A stretch of DNA of 64,000 nucleotides from the NCBI GenBank assembly GCA_016718315.1, contig JADKDV010000003.1:186001-250000 (forward strand). Direction: 5' to 3'. Positions within the stretch are counted from its first letter, which is position 1. The number at the start of each line of letters is the position of its first letter. The notes beneath the pieces are model-generated. The model worked only from the letters and a program-made list of their open reading frames with translations, searched no databases and had not been told where the DNA came from. This DNA is from Candidatus Obscuribacter sp. (lineage in GTDB: Bacteria > Cyanobacteriota > Vampirovibrionia > Obscuribacterales > Obscuribacteraceae). Of the stretch, positions 50,024-59,182 are shown in pieces. A program made the position numbers and the translations under genes.

Positions 50024-51625
50024 ATGTATACAGTATTAGCCAGCGTTTTTGATAAGACCAATCTTGTCGATTTGCTAAATAAGATCAAACCAGTAGCCGC
50101 CAAAGCTGGCGGACTAAAAGTCGTTGCTACAGGCACCACCTGCGGCTTTCTTAAAGATGCCGGTTTTGATTGTGTCAAAGTAGAAGAGATGACGGGCTTT
50201 CCCGAAATCCTCGAAGGACGAGTTAAGACACTGCATCCCAAAGTTTTTGCTGGTATTCTCTCCCGCGCCAATGATGCTGACCGTGCCACTCTTAAAGAGC
50301 ACGGCATCACTGAAATCGACCTGGTGATAGTCAATCTTTATCCCTTTGCCGAAAAGATGAAACTCAATCTCGGTCTCGATAAACTAATTGAGTATATCGA
50401 TATCGGTGGTGTCAGTTTGCTTAGAGCCGCTGGTAAAAACTATGACCGCGTCTCAGTACTGGGTACTCCTGATGATTATCAAGCTTTTGCCAAGGCTTAC
50501 GAGGCCGGTCAAGTGGACAAAGCTTTTAGACTCAAGCTGGCTGCTCGAGTATTTCAACTAACAGCAGCCTATGACGCTTTGATTGAGCAAGTACTCTCAG
50601 CTCCCGAAGGCGAGGTTAACGCTAACTTCCCTCAGGCAATGTCCTTTAATCTCAAGCAAGTAACATCTCTGCGTTATGGCGAAAACCCACACCAAGCAGC
50701 CGCCTGGTACCAGCCACCACAACTGGACAATGAAGGTGATGTGCAGTTTCCGCCCTTTGAACAGTTAGCGGGTAAAGAGCTATCGGCTAATAATATTGTC
50801 GATTGCTATGCTCTCGTCCGTATCCTGCGTGATGTGCGCATGGCTACTTCTAGTAAGAGTGAAGCCGCTTGTATCATCAAGCACAATAATCCCTGTGGTG
50901 TTGCTATCGGCAAAACCACCGAAGAAGCCTTTGACCGCGCTTATGGTACTGACCCGCTCTCTGCTTTTGGTGGTATCTATGGCTTTAGCGGCAAAGTGAC
51001 AGCCTCTCTTGCTAGCAAAATTGTGCAGGGCTTTGTCGAAATAGTTGCTGCTCCAGAATTTGAAGAAGAAGCACTGAAGATATTTAACAGTAAGAAAAAT
51101 ATGCGTGTGCTTAAGCTCAAACCAGAACTCCTGGCTGGCAAAGACGGTAAGTCATCAGCCAATCTGGTGCGCATCAAAGACATGGGCGACTTTGGTCTCA
51201 TCCTCGAAAAAGATGTCGAAAAGGCTGTCTCCGTAGCTGAGTTTGAAACCGCCTGTGGTGACAAGAACATCACTACCGACTTGTCTGATGATCTGGCTTT
51301 TGCCTGGAATGTCGTCAAACATCTCACATCCAATGCCATCGTGGTCGTCAAAGACGGCAACGCTGTTGGTTTTGGTATCGGTCAGACCAGCCGGGTAGCA
51401 AGTGTCAAATTGGCTCTTACTCAAGGAGGCGATCTCTGCCACGGAGCAATTCTTGCCAGCGATGCATTCTTCCCCAGTATTGATAGCATCGAACAATGCG
51501 GCGATGCCGGCATCAAAGTGATTATCCAGCCCGGTGGCAGCATCAAAGACAAAGATGTAATTGCCAGAGCAAGCGAGCTTGGTATCACCATGCTACTCAC
51601 TGGTCAACGCTGCTTCCGTCACTAA
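50024..51625 (+). CDS. purH: Bifunctional AICAR transformylase/IMP cyclohydrolase
   Basis: I start at ATG 50024 (MYTVLASVFDK), with GGGAG just upstream. The 533 residues have the MGS-like cyclohydrolase domain (about 1-200; TGFPEILEGRVKTLHPK) and the formyltransferase domain (KHNNPCGVAIG with the catalytic Lys-His, and GDLCHGAILASDAFFP). It performs the last two steps to IMP. Confidence 0.95.
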   Translation: MYTVLASVFDKTNLVDLLNKIKPVAAKAGGLKVVATGTTCGFLKDAGFDCVKVEEMTGFPEILEGRVKTLHPKVFAGILSRANDADRATLKEHGITEIDLVIVNLYPFAEKMKLNLGLDKLIEYIDIGGVSLLRAAGKNYDRVSVLGTPDDYQAFAKAYEAGQVDKAFRLKLAARVFQLTAAYDALIEQVLSAPEGEVNANFPQAMSFNLKQVTSLRYGENPHQAAAWYQPPQLDNEGDVQFPPFEQLAGKELSANNIVDCYALVRILRDVRMATSSKSEAACIIKHNNPCGVAIGKTTEEAFDRAYGTDPLSAFGGIYGFSGKVTASLASKIVQGFVEIVAAPEFEEEALKIFNSKKNMRVLKLKPELLAGKDGKSSANLVRIKDMGDFGLILEKDVEKAVSVAEFETACGDKNITTDLSDDLAFAWNVVKHLTSNAIVVVKDGNAVGFGIGQTSRVASVKLALTQGGDLCHGAILASDAFFPSIDSIEQCGDAGIKVIIQPGGSIKDKDVIARASELGITMLLTGQRCFRH

Positions 51626-51634
51626 GGAGCCTTT

Positions 51635-52144
51635 ATGGCAAGTAATGATGCTAAACCACTAGTCGGTCTTGTGATGGGTAGTAAAAGTGACTACCAGTAC
51701 ATGACTCATAGCCGCGACATCCTGGTCAAAGCCGGTGTTGCGCATGAGACCCTGGTGGTCAGCGCCCACCGTACACCTGAGCGCATGTACGAATATGGCA
51801 AGACTGCCATAGAGCGCGGCATCAAAGTGATAATTGCCGGAGCAGGTGGCGCCGCCCACCTGCCTGGCATGCTCTCTGCTCTCACTACTTTGCCCGTGCT
51901 CGGTGTGCCTGTGCCAGGTACACAGGGCGCTGGCGTGGATAGCTTGTTGTCCATTGTGCAGATGCCCGCTGGCATACCGACAGCCACTTTTGCCATGGGG
52001 CGAGCTGGTGCCGTTAATGCTGCGCTTTTTGCTTTGCAAATACTGGCATTAAACGATCCCACTCTGGCTCAGTTTTTAAAGGATGAGCGCAAAAGATTAG
52101 AAGGCGAAGCCATTGCTTCAAGCGCTAATTTGCTTGAGGGCTAA
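51635..52144 (+). CDS. purE: N5-CAIR mutase
   Basis: The 169-residue class I PurE has [28 protein letters not shown] with the catalytic His, and [16 protein letters not shown]. It moves the carboxyl group of N5-CAIR to carbon. Partner purK is the next gene, so this is the two-step bacterial type. Confidence 0.96.
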   Translation: MASNDAKPLVGLVMGSKSDYQYMTHSRDILVKAGVAHETLVVSAHRTPERMYEYGKTAIERGIKVIIAGAGGAAHLPGMLSALTTLPVLGVPVPGTQGAGVDSLLSIVQMPAGIPTATFAMGRAGAVNAALFALQILALNDPTLAQFLKDERKRLEGEAIASSANLLEG

Positions 52145-52146
52145 AG

Positions 52147-53319
52147 ATGAAGACTGTCGGCATCCTTGGTGGTGGACAGCTGGGGCTCTTACTGAGCCAG
52201 AGTCTGGCCCGACTAGGCGCTCACACCATTGTCTACGACAGCGACAAGTGCGCACCATCGCACCGCCATACGGCACGCTCTTTTGTTTATCCTTTTGATG
52301 ATTTAGAGCAGCTCAAAAAATTTGATAATGCCTGTGACGTCATTACTTATGAGTTTGAGCATCTCCCTTTAGGGCCGCTCCAAAGTCTCACTGCTGCCAA
52401 GCTTAAGCCCGGTCTATTAGCGCTCTCGGTAGCCCAGGATAGACTAATCGAAAAACAATACCTCAAAGACAAAGGCTTTCCGCTAGCTGACTTTGCCCCT
52501 ATCAGTGGTGCTGATTTTGTTTTGCAAATACAAGACTTTGGTTTTCCTTGTATGCTCAAAACCATACGTGGTGGCTATGATGGTAAAGGACAGATACGTT
52601 TAACCGACCAAAGTGCTCTCAGTCAAAACCAGGATGCTATTGCCAGACGTCTAGCTAAAGGCGATGTTATGGTAGTGGAGCGACTGATAGACCTTGAGTG
52701 CGAAGTCAGTTGTATCGTGGCACGTTCTAAGCACGAGCATGTGCTTATGCCAATATTTCAAAACGTCCATAAGGACTCTATCCTGGATACTACAGTTTGC
52801 CCGGCTAGCTTGCCTGCTGAGACGCTCGCTGTGGTCCGGGAGGTAGCTCTTGGTGTGGCTCAGTCCCTTGATATCGAGGGGCTTTTGACAGTAGAGTTTT
52901 TTATTGACAAAGATAAGAGCAAAGGTCAGTCCGGGGTGCTTATCAATGAGCTAGCACCGCGCCCACATAATTCAGGACATTTGTCTGTCAGTGCTTTTAA
53001 TTTGAGCCAATATGATTTGCTCGCCCGGGTCTTGCTGGATTTGCCTCTGGCTGAGCCTGAGCCGATATCGACAGATAGTTTTGCCATGGCCAATATCATG
53101 GGCGATTTGTACTTTGATGGCGAGGCTCTCAAAGGGCTCGACATGAGTGCACTAAGTAAGCAACCAGGGTTTGTTGATTTAGTCCTTTATGGCAAAAGTG
53201 AGCCCCGTAAGGCTCGTAAAATGGGACATCTGGTCGCCCGCGGCAAGACCCCTGGTGAGGCTCTTGCCTGTGCTCGCGCATTGCGTGACGGACTATCATT
53301 TGCCAGGACTAATGGATAA
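52147..53319 (+). CDS. purK: N5-CAIR synthetase
   Basis: The 390-residue ATP-grasp enzyme has VGILGGGQLGLLLSQSLARLG at the N-terminus, DVITYEFEHLP, PCMLKTIRGGYDGKGQ and NELAPRPHNSGH. It makes N5-CAIR from AIR, bicarbonate and ATP. It closes the purine operon but overlaps the start of the following secreted-protein gene by eight bases, so that gene may be co-transcribed. Confidence 0.96.
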   Translation: MKTVGILGGGQLGLLLSQSLARLGAHTIVYDSDKCAPSHRHTARSFVYPFDDLEQLKKFDNACDVITYEFEHLPLGPLQSLTAAKLKPGLLALSVAQDRLIEKQYLKDKGFPLADFAPISGADFVLQIQDFGFPCMLKTIRGGYDGKGQIRLTDQSALSQNQDAIARRLAKGDVMVVERLIDLECEVSCIVARSKHEHVLMPIFQNVHKDSILDTTVCPASLPAETLAVVREVALGVAQSLDIEGLLTVEFFIDKDKSKGQSGVLINELAPRPHNSGHLSVSAFNLSQYDLLARVLLDLPLAEPEPISTDSFAMANIMGDLYFDGEALKGLDMSALSKQPGFVDLVLYGKSEPRKARKMGHLVARGKTPGEALACARALRDGLSFARTNG

Positions 53320-54295
53320 AGTACAATTGCCCTTAAAAGAGGGTTTTATTATCAAGTCCGTTAAAAACAAATTTGTTGCTATTTTGGCTCTTGCTACATG
53401 GGTGGGTCTCAGTATCATGCCAGCTTTTGCCGAGGATGATGTGGTAGTCGACACAGCGCTTTTGCATAGTGTTGCCAGTTTGCCACCGCGCGCCAAAATA
53501 ACACTAAAAGGTCTGCCTGCCGAATTTGGGGCCTATAGATTTAATTACAAAGGAGCGCGCTGTGTCCTGATTGTTATTGCCGAGCGCTCCAAGTATGTGC
53601 TTGCCCCAGCCATCATCGATAAGACTGCGCCAACATCAACTATTGCCCGCGCCAATAAGGCGGTTGTGGCGGTCAATGGTGGCTATTTTAACTTGTCAGA
53701 TGGCGAGAGTGCCAGTTATATGGTGCTGGGCTCAAAAGAGGTATTAAATCCACGCCTCAATAAGGCACTGACCTCAAATCCAAAGCTTGCGCCATTTTTG
53801 CCTCAGATTTTTAACCGCTCCGAGCTACGTGTCTATCAGGACAAGGCTGGACAGAGGCAGTATGCTATCGAGCGCCATCAAAATGCTGTACCGGCTGGTC
53901 TCAAGCTTTTACATGCTCTGCAGGGTGGACCGCGTCTTTTGCCTGAGTTGACTAGTGTTGATGAGGCTTTTGTCCGTACCGAGGCTGATGGCAAGCAGGT
54001 AGATAGTATTGGTGTAAATCGCACGGCCGCACGTACGGCAATTGCCCTGACTGCTAGTGGAGACAAGTTGATAATTAGCTGTGCTGGTAAAGGTCAGGAC
54101 GAATTTAGCAGCGGTTTGACTCTGCCCGATTTGGCCGCCTTGCTCAAGAGCCTGGGCGCGATGGATGCTCTTAATTTTGACGGCGGTACATCCACCACTC
54201 TTGTGGTCAAAAATGGGGAGCTTGACTATAAGATGCTTATTGGGCGCCAGCCTGAGACCCGTGTGCGCTCTATCTTAATTGTTGGTAAGCGCTAG
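53312..54295 (+). CDS. Secreted phosphodiester glycosidase-like protein (NAGPA/DUF2233)
   Basis: I start at ATG 53312, with AGGA just upstream, overlapping purK. A longer frame would run through purK and has no signal peptide at its start. The 327 residues have a signal peptide (IIKSVKNKFVAILALATWVGLSIMPAFA). The domain has VVAVNGGYFNLSDGESA in the first third and MDALNFDGGTSTTLVV near the end, the two NAGPA/DUF2233 motifs, plus GPRLLP. Related enzymes remove phosphodiester-linked sugars, including wall teichoic-type or glycan caps. Substrate unknown. Confidence 0.75.
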   Translation: MDKVQLPLKEGFIIKSVKNKFVAILALATWVGLSIMPAFAEDDVVVDTALLHSVASLPPRAKITLKGLPAEFGAYRFNYKGARCVLIVIAERSKYVLAPAIIDKTAPTSTIARANKAVVAVNGGYFNLSDGESASYMVLGSKEVLNPRLNKALTSNPKLAPFLPQIFNRSELRVYQDKAGQRQYAIERHQNAVPAGLKLLHALQGGPRLLPELTSVDEAFVRTEADGKQVDSIGVNRTAARTAIALTASGDKLIISCAGKGQDEFSSGLTLPDLAALLKSLGAMDALNFDGGTSTTLVVKNGELDYKMLIGRQPETRVRSILIVGKR

Positions 54296-54355
54296 CCTTC
54301 CGCGGGTAGAATAAGCCAGGTACCATTGCATGACCTGGGCCATGAGAGTTTATGG

Positions 54356-56062
54356 ATGCAAAATCCCACAGGCAAAATAGAACATAAAATTGGCAGTCGC
54401 ATCGGACAATCGTTTACGGTGACTGGCTTGCTTGGTGCTGGTGGCATGGGCAATGTTTACCGTGCTACGCAGGATCATATCGGGCGTGAAGTCGCTATTA
54501 AGTTTTTGCCTGTAGATATCGCCAGTAACGAGACAGCCATCAAAAGACTTAACCTGGAAGCCCGAGCACTCGGTCAGCTGTCGCATCCGGGCATAGTTAC
54601 TACTTTTGATTTTGGCTTTACCGAGGACCGTGAGCCGTATCTGGTTTTGGAGCTAGTCTCCGGTGAGTCACTGCAACAAATCCTGGAACGTGAAGGTAAA
54701 ATGACTGCACTGCGGGCGGTGCCACTTTTTGTTCAGGTGGCAGAGGCCATGAGTTATGCCCATGGTGCCTTTATCGTGCACCGTGATTTAAAGCCACACA
54801 ACATCATGATCGGGTGTCGTGATGAAGGTGAATTTGCCAAGGTCCTTGACTTTGGTATAGTCAAGCTGACCTCCGAATCGCAGCATCTGACAAGAGCCGG
54901 CGAAATCTGGGGCTCGCCTTTTTATATGAGTCCAGAACAGTGCAATGGTGCTCAGGTCGATAACCGCTCTGATATTTACTGTTTGGGCGCTGTTATGTAT
55001 CGTACACTGACAGGTCAAGTGCCTCACCGCGGTGCTAGTTTTGCCGAGACTGTGGCGCGTAAACTCAATGAAGTGCCACCACCTTTTAGTGTTGTGGCGC
55101 CAGATATTGATGCGCTGCCGGAGTTAGAAGCAATTGTGCAAAAGTGTCTCAAACGCAATCCTGATGAGCGCTATAAGTCAATGCTGGAGCTGCGCAGTGA
55201 CTTGCTCAAGCTCTTTCGTAGCAAGCTTGATCGTGAAGCGACAATGACTTACGAGAAAATTACAGCTGTGGTGGAGCAGCCTCAATATGCTGGCAAACAG
55301 GAAGCCGCCATTGATATGTCTTCCACTGGCATGATTGCTCCAAATACTACAGCAGATCCTCGCATCAGTCCGGTTTTGCCTGTGGCTGTGCCCAAGCCTG
55401 ATAAGTCCTTAGCGGTAGAGCAAAACAAAAATTCCAGTACAAAGTCTGGCAGTAGTAAAACTAGCAGCAGCATTGCCAGTGGTAATAGGCGCGATATTAC
55501 TATCATTGCTGTATTGGCTTTTGTGTTTTGTATCCTGGTAGGGGGGTTGGGGTATGGGGCTTATGCCCTCTATCAACATACTAGTCGACCAGCGCTGGAT
55601 GCGGCTTCTCCAGTGGTTAATCCAACTGTGACACGGCCAGCTGTGCCGGCGGCATTAGCGCCGCCGCACGTCAATAGTATCGGTATCGACAATCCCGGCT
55701 TACCTGCTGCTATGCCTCGCAGTCAGCCGGTTGCCGAGCCTGCCAAAGTACCGGTTGTCGAGACTGTCGATATATACACGAGTCCGGAGCACCAGCGGCG
55801 GCGGCACGCCGTCAAACAGCCAGTAAAGTCGCCAGTTGCTCCTGTGCCACTACCAGCAGTGGAGACTGCTGACCGCCCGGTTGATAGCCGTGCGGCCCTC
55901 AAGAAACGGCTCAATGCTGCCGCCAGACAAGCAGCCAGGCAGCCTCGTAAGACTTTTAAGGAGGTCAAGCAGGTCTTTAAAAATGTGACAGATACGTTTA
56001 GATCTAAGCGTTCTCTAAGCGACGATCCCAATCGCTTTTACCGTGATTTTTCGGGACACTAA
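54356..56062 (+). CDS. Membrane-anchored Ser/Thr protein kinase
   Basis: I prefer ATG 54356 (MQNPTG; GAGAG seven bases upstream) to TTG 54326. The 568 residues have a full kinase domain: Gly loop LGAGGMGNVY, Lys49 (AIKFLP), HRDLKPHN at 142-149, DFG at 165-167 and GSPFYMSPEQ. A Ser/Lys-rich linker leads to one transmembrane helix at about 381-407. A Pro/Ala/Lys-rich outer part of about 160 residues has no known sensor domain. This Hanks-type kinase could signal envelope state. No phosphatase or FHA gene lies nearby. Confidence 0.9.
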   Translation: MQNPTGKIEHKIGSRIGQSFTVTGLLGAGGMGNVYRATQDHIGREVAIKFLPVDIASNETAIKRLNLEARALGQLSHPGIVTTFDFGFTEDREPYLVLELVSGESLQQILEREGKMTALRAVPLFVQVAEAMSYAHGAFIVHRDLKPHNIMIGCRDEGEFAKVLDFGIVKLTSESQHLTRAGEIWGSPFYMSPEQCNGAQVDNRSDIYCLGAVMYRTLTGQVPHRGASFAETVARKLNEVPPPFSVVAPDIDALPELEAIVQKCLKRNPDERYKSMLELRSDLLKLFRSKLDREATMTYEKITAVVEQPQYAGKQEAAIDMSSTGMIAPNTTADPRISPVLPVAVPKPDKSLAVEQNKNSSTKSGSSKTSSSIASGNRRDITIIAVLAFVFCILVGGLGYGAYALYQHTSRPALDAASPVVNPTVTRPAVPAALAPPHVNSIGIDNPGLPAAMPRSQPVAEPAKVPVVETVDIYTSPEHQRRRHAVKQPVKSPVAPVPLPAVETADRPVDSRAALKKRLNAAARQAARQPRKTFKEVKQVFKNVTDTFRSKRSLSDDPNRFYRDFSGH

Positions 56063-56545
56063 AAAAAGAAAACGGTCTTTTGACACTCACCGGTAATGCG
56101 CTGCACCAAAGCCATTACCTTGCCAAAAGACCGTTCCCTACCCCAAAGTCGCCAGTAATGAATTGACTAATTGAAAGAGCAATTTACCAGTCGACTCGCG
56201 CGTGCAGAAGTCCACTTCCTCTGCCCGCACTACAGTTAGTATCATAAGAGAGTCGGCGCCTTGACAATAGAGGCTGTAAATTAGAATTAGTGCAGACTAC
56301 AGCGCAATTTTATAAGTCGGTGGCGAATCGTGTAATTTTGCCTATGCTGCATATATGCTTTGTTGGCTTTGCGGTTATAAATACGGCACAATAAGCCTTG
56401 CTAATAATTGTCTCTGTAAGTGTAGATAAGCGACAAATGATTACTTATTGATACTTACTAGCTATTTACATGTCTTTGATAGACGCAAATCTTATCGAAA
56501 GCTAAAGTCTCATATATAGCCGATCAAAGTGTATCGATGGATTTT
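56063..56545. other. Gene-free region of 480 bases
   Basis: No open frame on either strand looks coding. It contains the candidate structured RNA at 56071-56255 and, on the plus strand, a perfect TTGACA at 56261 with TAGAAT at 56282 (spacer only 15). The remainder up to 56545 is AT-rich without a recognised signal. Confidence 0.6.
56071..56255 (-). ncRNA. Candidate structured RNA ending in a nested terminator hairpin
   Basis: Read on the minus strand, CGACTC and GAGTCG (56255-56250 and 56197-56192) can close a domain that holds a 7-base-pair hairpin (GCAGAGG / CTTCTGC). Further on lies a long hairpin with a perfect 12-base-pair outer stem (AACGGTCTTTTG / CAAAAGACCGTT, 56135-56124 with 56082-56071) and an inner stem GGTAATG / CATTACC. 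TTTTCTTTTTTT follows, the shape of an intrinsic terminator. I know no RNA family that fits. It could instead be just the terminator of the 56546-57055 gene. Confidence 0.4.
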
Positions 56546-57055
56546 TTACTGCGATAACTTGAGCGAATCTATAACTGCTTCGAAACTTGCTTTTGATTTC
56601 TCAAAGTTTTCTGGTTTGTCAGAGCAAGAGACTATGTAGTATTTGTCAGAGCCTACAGCAAAAGCTTTTAGCACTCTGGTTTTTTGATTGGCTATGGGTA
56701 TCGTTTGTTCTAGTTCTAAACGCCGGGTAACTGTTTTACCCGTGGTGACGTGTTTGTCGGAGAGTACTTTCCAAATTGGTCCCCATTGCTTTACAGATGC
56801 ATCGCAGAGACTGTCTAGTGTGTAGCCAACTGGCATGGCTCTTGCCACGACTTTTATATTAGGAAAGGCATTGACTTCTTTGATCAAGTCTCCAGGTACT
56901 GCCACCATAGTCACTATTGGATCGGTTTTGGTTTGCCAGTCAGCCGGCAACTCAAGGGCGTAGTTGTTAGCTTTGTCTGTATAGGGCGTGGCTTGCGCAC
57001 TGGCTGTGGCTAGCGAGAGAGCTACAGCAAAAAACAATACCTTTATTTTGAGCAT
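56546..57055 (-). CDS. Secreted PsbP/DcrB-like protein
   Basis: The 169 residues have a signal peptide (MLKIKVLFFAVALSLATASAQA). The mature part starts YTDKANNYALELPADWQ, followed by alternating strands and two cysteines (LCDASVKQW, VSCSDKPENF). That opening and length match the PsbP/DcrB-like fold of small secreted proteins, whose roles vary. It follows the 57071-57847 gene by 15 bases and is likely co-transcribed with it. Confidence 0.6.
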   Translation of the reverse strand: MLKIKVLFFAVALSLATASAQATPYTDKANNYALELPADWQTKTDPIVTMVAVPGDLIKEVNAFPNIKVVARAMPVGYTLDSLCDASVKQWGPIWKVLSDKHVTTGKTVTRRLELEQTIPIANQKTRVLKAFAVGSDKYYIVSCSDKPENFEKSKASFEAVIDSLKLSQ

Positions 57056-57070
57056 AATGATGTCGACCTT

Positions 57071-57847
57071 TTATTTCTTGCGTAATTTGTCTATATCAGT
57101 AGTAAAGCCCAGTCCATCAAGAGCTTCGGTAAAAGCTTCTTGCTGACCGGGAGAAAAGGTTATATCAGTCAGTGCACTGATTTGTTTGTAATTTTGTGGC
57201 AGAGCAAACTCATTTTGTTGATAAGGGCTCTTTTTCCAATTAGTCGTGCTCAGCTTTGTTATGCGGCCGCTACGAGTGCTTCTCAATACATTTATATCGA
57301 GCCAGACCGTTTTTGGCTTGGCCAGTGTGGCTGCCGCTTTATCAAAGGTAAAAGAGAGCGGTACTTTGTTCAGTACGGGGCAGTCAAAATAGCGGCACAA
57401 AAATTCTGATACTTGAGGTGTTGTGACTATGTCTGCGGCACCTAAGATTTCGTGCTTTGAATTAGGATCAAAATAACGAAGATATTTGAGCCCTTTGATT
57501 TGCCCTGTGCTGCCAGGTTTAATAATATTCGTCCCGGTGCTATCACTACCAATAGGATCCGAGAGCATTTTGCCATTAAAACGTTTAAGAGGACCGGTCC
57601 ATTCTGTTTTGCGATCTGACCTAAAGACGTGGACCTTATAGTCAGGAGCTTTGACCACAGCTTTGTAATTGGATTGTTTGTTATAGACAGCAACTGCGTT
57701 GGCGGCGATTACCACCCGCACATCGCCTTTGCCCTCATAATTTTGCTCGAGCACCCACTGTTCAAGGACTTCTGCCTGCGCTGACTGGCAAGCAGTGCTT
57801 AAACCCAATGAGACTAGAAGTGTTGCCACAGATCGAGTAAAAAACAC
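57071..57847 (-). CDS. Secreted hypothetical protein
   Basis: The 258 residues have a signal peptide (MFFTRSVATLLVSLGLSTACQSAQA); the Cys in LSTAC makes a lipoprotein possible. The mature part is beta-rich, with Lys-rich turns (VHVFRSDRKTEWTGPLKRFNGKML) and two Cys near 150 (LCRYFDCP). I recognise no family. Its 3' neighbour is the PsbP-like gene, with which it shares a promoter at 57891. Confidence 0.55.
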   Translation of the reverse strand: MFFTRSVATLLVSLGLSTACQSAQAEVLEQWVLEQNYEGKGDVRVVIAANAVAVYNKQSNYKAVVKAPDYKVHVFRSDRKTEWTGPLKRFNGKMLSDPIGSDSTGTNIIKPGSTGQIKGLKYLRYFDPNSKHEILGAADIVTTPQVSEFLCRYFDCPVLNKVPLSFTFDKAAATLAKPKTVWLDINVLRSTRSGRITKLSTTNWKKSPYQQNEFALPQNYKQISALTDITFSPGQQEAFTEALDGLGFTTDIDKLRKK

Positions 57848-57890
57848 TTTTTCACCAGAGGGTCACTTTTACGTAGTAGCCACTAAATGC

Positions 57891-57918
57891 ATTATACCTT
57901 TTAAAGAATATTCGTTAA
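57891..57918 (-). promoter_or_regulatory. Promoter of the 57071-57847 gene
   Basis: On the minus strand, TTAACG and a perfect TATAAT are separated by 16 bases, about 45 bases before the 57847 start. Confidence 0.45.
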
Positions 57919-58023
57919 TTCGTGTTGTCATTATGCCGCGGTGGGAACCAGGTAAGTTTTTGGCGGTCGTCCTTGATCTGACTGATTACATATATTGCCG
58001 ATGTTAACTTTAGGAGTGGATAA

Positions 58024-59019
58024 ATGGTCAAGCGTTATGCTCAAAGGCCGAGTCAAAGGCTTGCTAGCCTTTTGATGGTGTCGTCTATGGTGGCAGTGTC
58101 TTTTGCCTCTTTTGCTGGAGTGGCTGGTGCTGCTCCCACAAAAACTGTGACAAAAACAGTGACTCGCAGCAAGGTTTCGAGACCAGTGTGGCTGTCTAAA
58201 ATAAGTGTGCCAATGCGCTCCTGGGTGCCGGTGGAGAGACCCAAAGAAGTTTTGCTTTGTGTCCACGGTCTGGGCTTTAGCAGTCTATCCTTTACTGATT
58301 TTGGGCATGACATGGCCGGTCGTGGCTATGCTGTCTACGCCATGGACGTGCGCGGTTTTGGTCAGTGGATGAAGCGCAAAGAAGGCGATACCGTTGACTT
58401 TGAAGCTTGTCTCAATGACGTTGAGGCTTCGCTCAAAAAATTGCGTGCCGCTTATCCTGGTGTGCCAGTATTTCTTGTGGGTGAGTCCATGGGCGGGGCG
58501 ATTGCCCTGGCAGCTACTAGTCGCTATCCTGCCCTTGTCGATGGTCTGGTCTCAGCAGTGCCATCCTCTGACCGCTTTGGCAAGGTGCGCGGTGAAGTTG
58601 TCGTAGGTGCTCACTATCTCGAGGACAGAGACAGAGAGATTGATATTTCGCCAACAGTTGTGGCTCGCTCCACCTCTGACAAGACTATGCAGCGCGAGAT
58701 GAAGGCCAATCCCACTAATCGCATGAAAATCTCTCCGCGCGAACTCAAAGCCTTTGAAGACTTTATGAAGGGCAACAACGATGCCGCTGCTCTCATCGAA
58801 AAGCAACCAGTGCTGATGATGGCAGGCTTTAAAGATAAGCTGGTCAAACCAGAAGGCACAATTGAATTGTTTAACGCTCTGACCACCCAGGACAAGTTGC
58901 TCATGGTAGTTGGAGACGGAGAGCATCTCCTGTTAGAAGAAAATCAGATGACCTCGCAGATGGCTCAATTGCTGGATGACTGGATCCGCACTGAAGGTGC
59001 CAGCCTCAGACGCAGATAA
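58024..59019 (+). CDS. Secreted alpha/beta hydrolase (lysophospholipase-like)
   Basis: The 331 residues have an export signal (RLASLLMVSSMVAVSFASFAGVAGA) after a basic N-terminus. The hydrolase domain has LLCVHGLGFSS for the oxyanion loop, the nucleophile elbow VGESMGGAIAL, an acidic residue in GFKDKLVKPEGT, and the His in GDGEHLLLEE. The arrangement matches monoacylglycerol-lipase/lysophospholipase-like enzymes. AGGAG precedes the ATG. It diverges from the 57847 gene and ends at its own terminator. Confidence 0.8.
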   Translation: MVKRYAQRPSQRLASLLMVSSMVAVSFASFAGVAGAAPTKTVTKTVTRSKVSRPVWLSKISVPMRSWVPVERPKEVLLCVHGLGFSSLSFTDFGHDMAGRGYAVYAMDVRGFGQWMKRKEGDTVDFEACLNDVEASLKKLRAAYPGVPVFLVGESMGGAIALAATSRYPALVDGLVSAVPSSDRFGKVRGEVVVGAHYLEDRDREIDISPTVVARSTSDKTMQREMKANPTNRMKISPRELKAFEDFMKGNNDAAALIEKQPVLMMAGFKDKLVKPEGTIELFNALTTQDKLLMVVGDGEHLLLEENQMTSQMAQLLDDWIRTEGASLRRR

Positions 59020-59041
59020 GCTCTGCGAGATGGCTGCAAGG

Positions 59042-59071
59042 CAATGCTGCTCCCTTTTGGGGGTAGCATTG
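59042..59071 (+). terminator. Terminator after the hydrolase gene
   Basis: Stem CAATGCT / AGCATTG, extended by a CCC/GGG inner pair with a TTTT loop, followed by TCTTTACTT. Confidence 0.75.
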
Positions 59072-59182
59072 TCTTTACTTGTATTACTACGAATACAAAA
59101 ACTTGCTTAGTATCCGGGGGCTTGTCAGGCTAACTCGACTACACTATCCGAGTAAAAGGTTTAAAGGGAGCTCTAGTGTCCT

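Noticed and set aside
53189..53311. Longer N-terminus for the phosphodiester-glycosidase-like gene
   Set aside because: That extension is a shadow of purK in another frame, and it would bury the signal peptide.
56290..56545. A plus-strand transcript from the TTGACA box at 56261
   Set aside because: The best -10 box is only 15 bases away and nothing recognisable lies downstream.
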